Origin: Gorsachius magnificus
Lineage: Eukaryota > Chordata > Aves > Pelecaniformes > Ardeidae
Assembly: GCA_034008185.1 (NCBI GenBank)
Contig: CM067084.1
Location: 45,459,099 to 45,523,098 of the forward strand
DNA length: 64,000 nt
Reading direction: 5' to 3'
Shown here: positions 1-12,600 of the stretch, in pieces
How the letters are laid out: each line of letters starts with the position of its first letter
Numbering within the stretch: position 1 is the first letter of the stretch
Program-made: the position numbers and the translations under genes
Notes under the pieces: model-generated
Database searches by the model: none
What the model saw: only the letters and a program-made list of their open reading frames with translations
Told to the model about the DNA's origin: nothing

Positions 1-1886
1 TTTTGAATCCTGAAGGATAAACTGATAGGAGAGTACTTTGTGAGGAAATGGAAATTCTTACTGGCCACAGAGGGGAGAAAATTATTGCAAATTGTAACAA
101 TATACAGAAAATTCTCCATAAATTGATTAGTCGCACTTTTATGTGCTGTAGCTTGCACAGCACAGATTCAGTTTCATTGATTTTTCTGTAATTGACATAA
201 AATGGTACACTTATTCTTTCAAGTTATTGCTTCTCAACGTCACCATTTTTTTCCATTATGTGACGTACAATCGGTTCCATTTCTTGACCAGATATTCTTT
301 TTCTGATCATAAAAGTATCCAGAGATGGTATTTTTGAAGTGAGATATGTTTTGCCATCTAGATAAATGATAGTGGTGTGAAAGTAGAGAATACTGGAGAA
401 TTAAATGTACTCAAAGAGAAATGTAGCATCAGTCTCTTCTTATTATGAATAACACCAGAAAAGACCAATAATTCTGAAATCAAAGGGTACTAACATTGAA
501 TGGGCAAGATCACATAGCTATGAAGTGTAACAGTTTTGTCTCTGATTTAGAAAATGGTTAAACACAGACATTCTTGTATACTTGTTTTCTTTAGTTGAGA
601 ACTCAGTGCCTCCTCTCTGCAGCTTCTGCTAGGCACAACCCTATGATCCTAAAGTGCTTAAATTTACTAGGCTTTCTCAGAATTAAAAATGAACCAAATA
701 AAAAAACACTGCTTATTTTCAAAACTTGTGAGAAATCTATCTTCTAACAGAGCACCTATGATTTAATTTCATTTTATTATGCTATGTCATTTCACAACCT
801 GATACATACATTCCCCGTATCAGTCAGCTTTATCTGTCCCAGTATGTCTAAAATACCCATTTCCTATAAGTTTGTCAGATAAAGGTAGAAAGGGAAGTCT
901 GTGATTCGGTAATAGTTATATAAAGGGATCAGCAGAAAGGATTTGAATTTTTATGGGTTTGAATATATATTTGTTTCTTCAGACATGCAAAGATTTGTAT
1001 TTTACATCCACCGAGAAAGGTGGTGCTTTCTACATGGGGGCCATCCCAGTCTAGCATGCTAATAGTCATCTTGCTCTATTTCTTCATTAGTCAACCAGGC
1101 ACAACAGCTGGGGCAGTCCAATGTATTTCTTGTAACAGTAGATGAATGTTATTTTAGTCTTTAGAAAGTTTATTCTGAAGACAGCTGGGTTCATAAGCCA
1201 TGATCCCAGACAAGTCTACAAGTCTGGTAATAAAGCATGTGCCCTCTTCCCCCTGAATCCATCACCAGCTGATGAGCCAGCTCACATCGCAAGCTATAGA
1301 GCTGTGTTAGCAGAAGCCTTCACTAAGTGTGAAGGCTATTAATGGGGGTGCGATACACAGAGATTGCTAGCTGTAGTTGAGGGTGGGTGTCCAAATGTGC
1401 TGATGAAGCCTACTAGGTTTTAATTTCATTTTAATGGGATATTTTAATCTTTTAATGAGTTAGTAATGCAACTGATATACTAGTTCTTTTTTTCCCCCCA
1501 TGCAAAGACAGAATCGCTTGGTTATATACTAGTAGTAATTATGGAGTATCCAGCTTGGAGCTACCAAGACCAGTGCCTCATTTTCCAGGCATTTCTTGTG
1601 TGTGTGTTTACAGAGTGAATACATATTTCTGTCACTGGAAGTTCCTGACAGATTGAACTATTTATAACAGAGGTCCAAGATCTTTTCAGCAAATAGTATA
1701 CAATCTAGGAGGAAAGCCATCTTTCAAATGCATACATTCTTTAAAAGAAATACCCACTTATTTTCTTCAGTAATCTTATTTTCAAAGAAGGCCATTTAAG
1801 CCAGTTATTGTACAATTAGAGGCTAAACAATGGAAAGAGACTGTAAATATCCTCTAGTCACCCAGCTGTGGATTTTTGCTACTCAG

Positions 1887-2062
1887 AAAATATCTGGGCG
1901 CTACCAAGACGGTATGGTTATCTCCATACAGCCCTTAACAATCTTCCCATGTATTCTGGATGCAATGGAGCTGCACCCCAGAGACACCTGGATGATGTCA
2001 ATAGCCCCTTGAAAGCCATCAAAGTTTCTGAACTTCTGCAGCTTGTGTCACATCTGAATAAG
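1887..2062 (+). other. Weak exon-like segment bounded by splice-like sites
   Basis: The segment follows an AG preceded by a T-rich stretch (1871-1886) and ends at an AAG|GTAACT donor-like site (2060-2066). The frame through it stays open for about 59 codons and continues to 2206. It looks more coding-like than its surroundings: mixed codons and somewhat higher GC. The encoded peptide matches no family I recognise, a second frame is also open to 2012, and neither frame starts with a clear initiator methionine. It could be a real internal exon, an old pseudogene fragment or chance, and chance is the most likely. Strand is inferred only from the splice-like sites. Confidence 0.15.
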
Positions 2063-3139
2063 GTAACTGGTCATCAGGATCCAAGATTTGAAGCCACTAA
2101 TACCTTAATACACAAGAAGTCACTGATCACACATTGTTCTTGTCTTTCCAGCACCTGCATTTACTTTTCGTTTTGGTATGACTTTTTGCAGCTCTTTGTA
2201 AGATAGTCGGTGCAGATAGGAAAGCCTCAAATCAGTGAAGAAGGAAGCTTAGCTTTAAGTTGTTCTGCTCTTCACATTATGAAATTGTCTCTCATGAGGG
2301 AACCAGAAAGAACAGAAGACCATTTTATGCATGCTGATGTTGTCACTTGCGGGGGCTTTGACAAATCATCTGATTTCTATAACTGAGTATTTCTGTATTT
2401 CTGTATGATTCAGTGTAATTGACAGTGCCAGAAACTAGCCCTAAGCAAATGAAATGCAACACAAAATCTCTGTAAGCAAATTAATCACAGTCTAAGTGTT
2501 AGAAAACTTACACTTCATTTCTTTTCCAGGATACATTTGTAACAGAAAAATAATTCCCTTTTCTTTCAAAAGACTAGGAAGCCTGTCAGGCACTCTGGGG
2601 CAATGGAAATAAGTAGTTTATGCCTCCCGTAAATAAAGATATGAAATGTTTGTATTTGTGAACAAAGGCCAGAGTAACCTCATAAATTTTACATTCTAGG
2701 CTTTGACTCATGGGCTTAGACCACTGACAAATGGGTCACTGCCCCAACTGTCTGACCCTGCACTTCTCATGCAGGCACTTACCTTAATATTCTGTGCTAT
2801 AATTTAAGGCCACCTCTCTAGAACCATTTTTTGAGACATCTGCTTAAAAGATTGTTCTGTTCTTGTTGCCTGGAAGCATATCTGTTTAATTAATTATCTG
2901 TGTTTCTCAAGATTTTTATTAAGAATGAAGTTTCTTGGACTTTATACAGCAGTGCCCCTGGGCTTGCTGTTCAAGAAAGGAGTTTAGACATGCTTTTTTA
3001 ATGGATATTTCACCATCCTCTGGATAGATATTTCATATCCTCCCAGTCTTTATTTGTTCATTGGTCAGCAATGTCTCCTAGTGCCTCCTACAAATACTCT
3101 TTGCACTTTAAAGATCTTTAAATTTTTGCAAATGCAATT

Positions 3140-3203
3140 AATGGTTAATTTGGCTTAATTTATGATTAATTAATGGTTAAAATGACCTAATTTTATTCTA
3201 ATG
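3140..3203. repeat. Diverged 32-bp tandem duplication
   Basis: Two adjacent copies begin AATGGTTAA at 3140 and 3172. By eye they agree at roughly three quarters of positions, with TTAAT-rich cores. It is a short old local duplication with no coding content and no sign of mobility. Confidence 0.5.
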
Positions 3204-5423
3204 GCTTTTTTTCACAAAGCAGTCCAAAGCCTGTGGTCACTCATTCTTGGCTCACTCTTTTCCTTCAGATCAAAACTTTATCTAAGGAAATCACAAAACA
3301 TGTGGTTTCCAGTGAAAAACTGAGGAGCCAAACACATGACAAATGGAAGTCTATGAAACCCATACTTATCAAAATTAATGCTCACTGTCCATAAACTATG
3401 CATATCTTGCTAAGAATGCTGGTGAGAATCCTGAGAGGCATGTGACTTAAAAAAAAGAAAACCAAAAAAACCCCACTTTGTAAATAGCCTATCACCATAT
3501 TTCCCTCTTTATAAGACTACCAACTTTTCCTGAAAATCAAGCCCAGTTGCACTATCATGAAAAGTCCAAGAGATTTTGTCCTTAATTAAAAGCTTGAAAA
3601 AACTCAGTTTTAAACCAATAATGGGTAACCTTTTTCATGATACCATTACAAATCTTATCTTTTCCAATTCTCTGTTTTCTAATTATTGTATGTCTTCAGA
3701 GGAAATAAGGTCATAGTCTTAATTGTCTCCCTTTTACTATCTGTTGCTTTCATTTAGAGGCTCTGGTGTTTCTATAACAGCTATGCACTAGTATCCAATG
3801 AAAAACCAATAAATATGTCATTAGCTTTAAGGCTGATAGTATAATCACCTTTTATTGCGACCTTATCCTTTGCTCTGATGAGAAATTAATACGAACTAGT
3901 CATGCTGGGGTTTTTTTTTTGGTTTTTTTTTGCAAAGTATTTACTGCCTGCATTTTGTATCTAGAGGTTCAAGGTTGTTTTTCAGAGCAGATATGCCATA
4001 AACTTATGGATAGTTTCACATTTTCTTTTCTGCCTGTCCTCATCAAAACCACATCTTTCCTCTTTCTTGTTTGCGTAGGATACAGTAGTTCTCAAAACTT
4101 TATGCTTTGGTTTTCATGTTTTACTCTGTGTCTAAACTAATCAAATTACTTAAAACCATAAAATGCATCAGAATCACTTGTTATAAAAAGGCGACTTTCT
4201 AAAGTGTGTCTTTCCTGATAAGCACACATTGCATGCAATTGCAAACTGAGGCATAGTTTAAATTTAATCCAGCTGTCTAGAGACTTTTAACCCTTTGGAG
4301 CCAAAAGCTGCTCCACTGTTCTACTTATTACTCCTACTGGCTTTATTTCTTAACTGATTTTGGTGTGCTGATGGCTGGGGTTCAGTAATCACTCCACAAT
4401 TAGGAAAAAATGGAGAGCTGCTCTATTCAGTGTCTCCATTCTAATTTTTCCATTGCATGACTTAAGAAGGTTCATGACAGCCCTGGTCAGCCCTACTGTG
4501 GGCATACTCTGCAAGTCCAAGTAACCACAACATGGGGTACAGACCGGACTTCTAAGAATTTCTACAGAACAGCAATGCTGCAAGAGCAGCAATATTTAAT
4601 TTGGGCATTCTGTTACAGTACTGTTACAGGATTTACTTTGATCCAATTCCAGAGCCTTATTTTTAATGTTTTTCATTTGAATTCATTTTTATTTGTCAGA
4701 CTTGCCATAGTTGTTAGATAAAATGTAGGTTTAATGATCAAACCATGTGTTTGTGTTTACTGTGAGCCTCTTGAAACTGTTCTAGGAATCCACTGATTTC
4801 AATTCTAGAGCAGTGTTTCTTTTTTAAAATAAGAAACAGTCTTATATAAATGTAAAACCAAAATCACTGATGTTCCTTTCCTTTTAAAACTGGACTATCT
4901 ATCAAATCGCAAAAGATGACAAATCAATGGGATATTCGGAGATAGTTTCCTGTATTTATTTCTGAATTAAGATCAAAATTCATGTTTTAATCAACTGCAA
5001 GATATAAGACAATAACAAAATGCTGAAAGAATGATATTTCCAGGTCTGCTGTAACATCCTGAATGAGGAGCTAATTAAATTTAGTATTTAACTCCTTCTT
5101 ATCAGTTCAGGGGTGGTAGACAGGGTTTTTTCATTGTATAAACACAATAAATCCTGCCTCTGCACTTTGGTAGCAGAAGAGCTTTGTAGGCAGCCCTGTG
5201 CAGGGTTCAGTGAGTAATCCAATCTCAGAGTGATAAAGGCAGAGCACTCAATCTGCAGGTCAGGTTGCAACAGGAAAGGCTGTAGTTTAGCAAGAGTCTA
5301 TAAATGATAAAAGCTCCCCTTGACCACAGGCTGCTTACATTGAGTGAAATTCCGCCATAGTCCCAGATATGTTACAACAATGTAAAGATATGAAGTAAAT
5401 TGAACTATTACTTTCTACAGTAG

Positions 5424-5425
<2 letters not shown>

Positions 5426-5475
<50 letters not shown>

Positions 5476-5476
5476 T
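5426..5476. repeat. (TTA)17 trinucleotide microsatellite
   Basis: An uninterrupted run of TTA/ATT spans 51 bases, about 17 units. Perfect runs of this length are normally length-polymorphic through replication slippage. There is no flanking gene or mobile element to explain it. Confidence 0.95.
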
Positions 5477-8400
5477 CTGCAGCTTTGTCTGCTTTAAGTA
5501 AGATGCTTTAATGTGAAGAAAGCTCCGTACTTTGGGAATGGTCAGATTAAACAAAACTCATATTTTTCTCTGAACAGTTGTTTTCTCTTCCTTCTCAATG
5601 TAAGACAAAAATGTGGGGGCAGGTTTTGCTGCTGTACTGCCTTTTTACTCAGACCTCTTATTTGAAAGCTATTTTTTTATTTTGGTATTTTGCCCAATAA
5701 TTTGGGCTTTTGCTTTTCCTCTGTTGAGATTAGTGGATGCTGTAATAAACACATGAAAAAGAACTTCCTGAGGGAGACAGAACTGATTCTTTTGACTTCA
5801 GGCACCATAAAGAAGAACTTGATGCCATTATCTGATATTTTCACTATTTCTCTTTAAAATTACCTTCATCTTAAAACTTAATTTGACATCCTGACTACCT
5901 GAAATGAAGCTATCAATGGAATTATACATTCATTTAAAAATATATATGTATCCATGACTGATAAGAAAGTTCATCATTCCTTTACTGAAGTGATGGTGAT
6001 GGAGCTTGAAAGGGGCTCAGAAAAGTTTTCTTGCTGTTCTCAGAAGCAGTAAAGAAAAAGGCAGGTGTTAAATTCAGGCTAAATCAGATCAAAATGGTAA
6101 TACAGAGGTAAACAACAAAAATAATAGCTTGTGAGTTCAAAAGTGATGTTGCACCTCATATCTCCTTCCTATTCTTTTCCTCTGGCTATTTATTGCTGCT
6201 AGAACATCGTATCGAGATACTTAAAGTCTCTTGACAATGTCTTGAATTAGGGAGACAGAGGAAAGGGGTGCTTGTGGTATGTATCACATGAGGAAATCCA
6301 ATATAGTTTTGTTTTTAAAACTTTCTTAACAGTTATTAACTTGCACTGGACTGACATTAGTTCCTTTTGCTGAAGTATTTTCTGTATCCAAGAATATTAA
6401 AAAATCACAAAAGTTCCATGGAAGTACATTCATAAGACTGTATACAGGACATTGTAAGTTTAAATCTTTATTACCTTCACTGTAGATAAAGATGCATATT
6501 ATAGAAATTCACAGGTTAAAGAACAGGATCACAGCTCTAGTTGGCTGAGAGAGCAAATAATCATAGTTATCAGTTCTCATTAAACTTGGAGAAAAAATTG
6601 TTTTTACAAACTGTTACAGTTGTTTAATCCTATCCATAAAAAAACCCACAACTATTTGTCTATAGAAAGAGCAGGAACAAGAAAGAAGCTAAATGTATCA
6701 CTGGCTAATATTGCAGCATGTAATTCAATCTGCAGCACTCCTAAGGCTCAAATCAATGACAGTCATGGCAGCCATACAAAGTCAAGGTTAGCTATATAGA
6801 AAGCAGTTGTTAATATACTGTGCTTCAGTGTGTTTGCAAAATCCAGAATTTCCCTTCTGGCATCATGTAATACAAATAAAGGAATTATGTGTTACTCATT
6901 CTCTAATATTTAACTATTGCTTGTGGATATTACACTAACATTTCCAGAGCTATCTTTCTGCCCATGGCAGTTACAGTAGTACAATCCTCTCCAACTTAAT
7001 GCTGACTTAGAGGAATACTCCACGTGTGTCCTCCATTCAGGGTTACCCCCAAAGCAGTTATGCTTGGTCCCAAATAGCCTGTTGTGGACACCTTCTAAGC
7101 TCTCTCTGGTGGGCACTGGGGTATATATATGCGCTATATGCAATCCAGGCACACACAAGGCTCTTTTCTGCACATGGGGCAGTATGCACATATAGGAGAC
7201 CAGGAATGTACTGGCAGTAGTCCTTATGGAGATTTATAACTAGGACTCAAGTGTGGAATTTTGGTGTAGCAATATGGATGAGCTTGTAAAGATGAGGAAA
7301 TGCTGACTCCCCTCTGCTAACACAAGGTGGATGTTGAGTAAGATAGAAGGCATTGAGTAAATGGTAAAAGGTTAACTATGTCAAGTAACTTTCAGAATGA
7401 ATGGGAAGCAGAGAAGTGTTGTAAGTTAGCTGCTTCTTAGCATTTTCCCAGAGAAACAAGTTTACATTCAGTATTTCATCCTGCGCAGATTGAATAATCT
7501 GTATAGTCATTGGCAGGAAACAATAATATAATAGCAGGCATTGCAGTAAGTCCTGCCTGAAAATTTCAAAGTATCTTCTATTGAGGATATAAATCTAAAG
7601 TAGCTATCTTTCTTTTCTAATGCCTTAGGTCTAAATATATTCTGTTTTCCATAGAGAACATCTATAATTTAAATGATTTACTCTGTGCATAAAGACTGAA
7701 TTCTCCAAGTGTTCCTGCTTTTATTTCTCAAAGAAAGCCCTTGGAAAAAAACCCTTAAATATACAATCATTCAAGATGCGGGTACAATCTCTGAAGTACT
7801 GCTTCACCTTAAAACTATCAACATAGAAACACATTTTGAAAACAACAAAGTGACTGCTGAGTATATGAACAATATTGAGATGGCAGTATAAGATCAGTCA
7901 CTTTTCCCAGGTCTTTAAAAACAAAGACTGAGTTTGGCTGAGATTAAGGTTACCACAAATAACAAGATACAAACATTTGTATTTTCAAGTGGTGACTAAA
8001 TCAGTGTGTAAGGGTTATATTTTATATCTACACTATGTTAGAGCCGTATTTCCTTCTGGCATTGTGCTGCACTCATTCTTCTCGTGACACAGGCTTTTTG
8101 GGCTTCGTGCAAATGTCTCCCATTATCCATAACAGAACCTCACTAATTGATGCAAAATATATAGATACTATAAATTACTGAGTTCCAGACAGTTCACTAG
8201 TAATTCACTAGTAATAGAGGGGAAGGGTTAAATAAGGGAGCTATAAGTCGAGCTTTACTAAATGCTTCTTATTATATTATATTCCCTTTTGTTCGTGTGG
8301 CTGTTGAGCTTTCCTCACTGTCTTCTCTTTACTCCTTCAAAACGGGGCTGCATGGACATCTGACATTTTCTGAGAGTTAATTACAACACTCCCATAAAAG

Positions 8401-8622
8401 GAAGATTGTTGCATCATTAGTTATATATTAAGGATGACTGACTTTATAAAATGGTTTTGTTATTTTTTTTTTATTTCTCCCATTCTTTTGGCTACACATT
8501 TATATCTTACTTGAAAAGAATGTTCTGAGAATAAGTAGCTAAATATTTCAAAGAAGTCTTTCAGAAGAAGAGTTCTGAGCATATTGAATTAAAACGAACA
8601 GTGGCAATGATGAAACTGTTAA
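5477..8622. other. AT-rich unique DNA, no gene recognised
   Basis: No coding region, RNA gene or transposon is recognised between the microsatellite and the first LTR. Overlapping open frames on both strands near 6910-7220 are short and unlike any family. A tandem 11-bp duplication (TTCACTAGTAA) lies near 8193-8215. Confidence 0.55.
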
Positions 8623-8811
8623 GGCTTTGTGGTGGTTTGACCCTGGCTGGATGCCAGGGGCCCACCAAAGCCACTCTATCACTCCCCTCTAACCAGACAG
8701 AGGAGAGAAAAGTAAATCAAAGGGCTCATGGGTCGAGATAAGGACAGGGAGAGATAATCTGTCAGTTACCATCATGAGCAAAACAGACTCAACTTGATAA
8801 AATTAATTTAA

Positions 8812-8817
8812 TTTATT
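8812..8817 (-). terminator. LTR polyadenylation signal AATAAA
   Basis: The plus strand reads TTTATT, so the minus strand reads AATAAA. It lies downstream of the TATA-like box in LTR orientation and just before the shared U5 block, where the R-region polyadenylation signal is expected. Activity is inferred. Confidence 0.6.
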
Positions 8818-9514
8818 ATCAATCAAAATCAGAGAAGGAGAGGATAAAAACTGCTAAATCTTAAAACACCTTCCCCCCACCCCTCCCTTCTTCCTGGGCT
8901 CAACTTCACTCCCAGTTTCTATACCTATTCCCCCCAGCGGCGCAGGGGGACGGGAATGGGGGTTGAGGTCAGTTCATCACACGTTGTCTCTGCCGCTTCT
9001 TCTTCCTAGGGAGAGGACCCTTCCCCTGCTCATGTGTGGGGTCCCTCTCACGGGAGACAGTCCTCCACGAACTTCTCCAACATCAGTCCTTCCCACAGGC
9101 TACAGTTCTCCAGAACTGCTCCCCTGTGGGGTCACAAGTTCTGCCGGCGGAGTCCGTCCCTCAGGCCCCCCCCACGGGTCCGCAAAGTCTTGCCAGGAAC
9201 CTGATCTGGCGCAGGCTTCCCATGGGGTCACAGCCTCCTCCCTTCGGGCATCCACCCGCTCTGGCATGGGGTCCTCCATGGGCTGCAGGTGGAGATCTGC
9301 TCCACCGTGGACCTCCATGGGCTGCAGGGGGACAGCCTGCCTCACCATGGTCTTCACCAGGGGCTGCAGGGGAATCTCTGCTCTGGTGCCTGGGTCACCT
9401 CCTTCCCCTCCTTCTTCACTGACCTTGGTGTCTGCAGGGCTGTTTTCTGTCACATCCTCTCACTTCTCGTCTCTCTCCGGCTACTGAGCCGCAGATGGTT
9501 TTTTTTTTTCCTTC

Positions 9515-9521
9515 TTAAATA
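9515..9521 (-). promoter_or_regulatory. LTR TATA-like box (TATTTAA)
   Basis: On the minus strand this reads TATTTAA. It sits about 140 bases into the element from its U3 end, upstream of the AATAAA signal. It is the most plausible core promoter of the LTR; strength unknown. Confidence 0.45.
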
Positions 9522-9666
9522 TGTTATCACAGAGGCTCTTCCACTGTTGCTGATTGGCTTGGCCTTGGCCAGCAGCGGACACAGGGAAAACTTCTAGCAG
9601 CTTCTCACAGAAGCCACCCCTGTAGCCCCCCCACTACCAAGACCTTGCCTGTGGCAATACAGGCTT

Positions 9667-12600
9667 GCAGCAAAAGTGAAGACCAACTCCTCTCCTGCTG
9701 CAAGTTGCAAACAGAATCCGATGTGACCCAGACAAAACCTTCCCTAAACTGGGGACAGATTAACTTGAACATAAATTAACTAAATCATTAGATATAGCTT
9801 AAGAGCTACAGTATTATGAGACAAGTCTATGTCCTTTTTCTCCTTCTCAGATTACACCACCATGTAAAAAGAAGCAGCTTGGTTTCTAATCCCCAAAGTT
9901 TCAATGAACTATGTGTATTATTTTCCAAGTATTTCCTCATGTGTGTATCTGCTAGCTTTCAAGAGTTCCCTAGCATTTAGGGAAATTTTGTTAACCAAGA
10001 CATAGTTGTTGCAATACCTATTTCTCTACTCACCATTCCCAAGAGGTTGTTAGCCCACTGCAGATACTGGTGTGGATGTCTGCATTTGTTTTCTTCATCC
10101 CCTGTAGAACTGATATGTACAGAAAATCCTTTCCTACTAAAGCCAACTGTGGCAAATTTTATTGAAATATGTGAATAGAGAAAACGGAAACTTACTGTAC
10201 GTGAGTGATGGCCTTTTACTGTGCAGCAGGTGTGTTCTGTATTGGAGTTTTGTCCCATACCTGATGGTACACATGCAAATGCTTACCTTTTGACAGTTTT
10301 ACTCCCTTTCTATTTCCTATACATATAGTACATAAATCTGAGCAAAACCGATAAAACTTTTGATTTTCTTTGCACCAAGCAAGGTTTATAATTGGCTTTT
10401 TTTTTAGGAGTAAAGTATCCAAAACGTGTTTGAAATGCAAACATGCCAACTTTGCAACTGAACATGCAAAACAGAACACTGCTAGGACAGTATGGGAGCA
10501 ACCAGTGGCCTCGGATATTGGAATTAATTAGCTATTTTTTATTTTTATTTTAACTTCTGAGGCTAAAATATTTTTTTGTTGGTATCTTTTAATTAAAAGT
10601 AATCTGCATTTATTTTGTATTTTCTCCATGTGGTGGTCTGTTGTAGTTACTTAAATAAAAATGAAGGCAATTAGGTGATATCCTAATGACTGCCACATAA
10701 TTCAGAGCCAGTCTGTAATGTAAATGAGGGGCTGTAACCCTCACAGGTTAGGTCTTATGGCCAAACCTCTGTCAAGGTTCTTGCTCATTATTCAGTGTTT
10801 GTCTGTTTTTATTCATTCCTAGAACTAATTTATTTAAGCTTTTAGATTTTTAATTTTCTGGGTCATATTTCAGCACTGCTTTTCCTTTCCAAGTTCCGAA
10901 ATAAAAATTTCATTAGGCATTTTTATCTGTTAAAAGTATTTATTATTTATTTTTTTAACTTCATCTATACTTCTCTATGATTAAGGGGCTCTAACCAGTT
11001 TTCTTTTAATAAGATGAAACTTGCTCTGCCATGTCTGTCTCCTAAAAGGAAGCACACTAAGACTTCTTTCTCTTGCTAATCATTCATATTCAACTATTGA
11101 TATTTAAAGTCCAGATGGTTGACTTCATGACTATCTTAATCCTTTCTTTTGTACAGCAACAATCTGCTTCTTTGTCATGTATTTTCTCCATTTGTAAAGG
11201 CTTTCGTTATTTATTTGCATTTACTGAATAAGCTTACATATCTATGACACCTGATAGGATCTTTGACTTTTTTTTCCTAAATTTCTTCAGATACCCTGGC
11301 ATTGTACCTGTGTAGGTACCCCATAGATTATTCCCGGATATCTCAGGAAAATCTGACAGACTGGTATGCTATTTCCCACCTTTATTTACTTTAACGAAGC
11401 CATTTCAAATACAGAGTCTGATCGAAATCTGCAAAATCTAACAAAAAACCTATTGATATAAGTGTACTTGAATTTTATATGACGTTCATATGTCAAAGGA
11501 GATTAAAGGAAGACTACAATCATAGTATTTAGATGCAGTGAAACAATAATTGCGTATTCATTTTTACTCTTAACTCGTGGGTGGTTCTACCATAAGCTTG
11601 TTGAAGTCTCGGGTTTTGTTTGGTTTTGCATATTTTGCCATTTATATGATGCTATGCCTTTTACTTCACTGCCTTCATAAAGTACTCTTAAGTAGACCTT
11701 TAGTATGAAATGTGCCATATAACTAAAGCCATCACTAGCTGTCATGATTTTGCAGAATATTTCTTTCTCCTTAGAGATAAAACACTAAGAAGTGTGTGAC
11801 AGTAGAAAAATATAACTTATGATAGTAAATTCCTAATACCGTCAATCACCATAGTTTCCTTTCATTTCATTGGTGAAAACCTTGATATTGTCTTCAGGTA
11901 ATTTACTTAAGAGCTAAATCACAGTATGCAAGTCTACATAAGATACTTCAATAAAAAAATAAAGAATTTATTGCATATTCTCTAATACACTTCAGACTTT
12001 CTCACAGTAGCTGTGCAGATGAGTGGAATTGCATTTTGGGAGTCCTACATCTGGGAACACTGTGTGAAAAGATAATTATGGGTAAATGGAGCATTTTTGA
12101 GCTACCAAAGATATTCTTAGAATGAGGAAAAGAAAGAGTTATCCTATATTTAGTTTCTTAAAATGAGTATTCCATTCTATGAAGTAAAATGATGCTTTGA
12201 AATTATAGTTTTAAAGTGACTTTGAAAATGTCCTTATCTTATTTTATTAAAATTTCAGGTCAAACAAGGCTCTTGATATCTTTAAATTGTGATATATAAA
12301 AACCTAATTCTGTTTTATATTTGTCAATTTTGGATTGCAGGAAATACTCATAGTAAGCTTCAACAATCGTAAAACATCAAAGCTTCCATCACAGAACTCA
12401 GACTTTGTGAAAAGATATTGTAAATATAACTTGGTTTGTGTCTTGGTCTTCGGTTTGTTTTGCATGATATTTCTAAAACACTTTTTCTTGCTGCCACAAA
12501 GTCAGGTATATTAAGTTTAATTCTTAAGTATAGAATGGTATTTTCCTGATGACATCAAGGCAGGCTATCCATCTTGAATGGGCATTTATAGATGTCAAAA

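Larger units (their letters stand above)
1..5425. other. AT-rich unique DNA, no gene recognised
   Basis: I see no convincing coding gene, RNA gene or recognisable transposon here. Open frames are short (112 codons at most). The only structured pieces are the diverged 32-bp duplication near 3140 and the exon-like segment at 1887-2062, listed separately. The rest reads as ordinary AT-rich vertebrate intergenic or intronic sequence. Confidence 0.6.
8628..9661 (-). mobile_element. Solo LTR of an ERVL-like endogenous retrovirus, 1034 bp, complete
   Basis: The element starts TGTGGTGG and ends CAATACA on the plus strand, so it has TG...CA termini. It is flanked by the perfect 5-bp target-site duplication GGCTT (8623-8627 and 9662-9666). 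Five-base duplications fit class III (ERVL) integration. On the minus strand it begins TGTATTGCCACAGGCAAGGT, an LTR family I recognise from zebra finch and other birds. A TATA-like TATTTAA (9515-9521) followed by an AATAAA signal (8812-8817) in that orientation supports minus-strand transcription. The middle is GC-rich and holds tandem-like CCATGGGCTGCAGG units. No gag, pol or env lies on either side, and the flanks carry the target duplication directly. This is therefore a solo LTR left by LTR-LTR recombination. Long open frames on both strands inside it are a product of the GC-rich repeats. The subfamily name needs a repeat-library search. Confidence 0.92.

Noticed and set aside
8963..9597. 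Three overlapping plus-strand frames of 102-174 codons
   Set aside because: They lie antisense to the LTR and result from its GC-rich repeated core; no homology is recognised.
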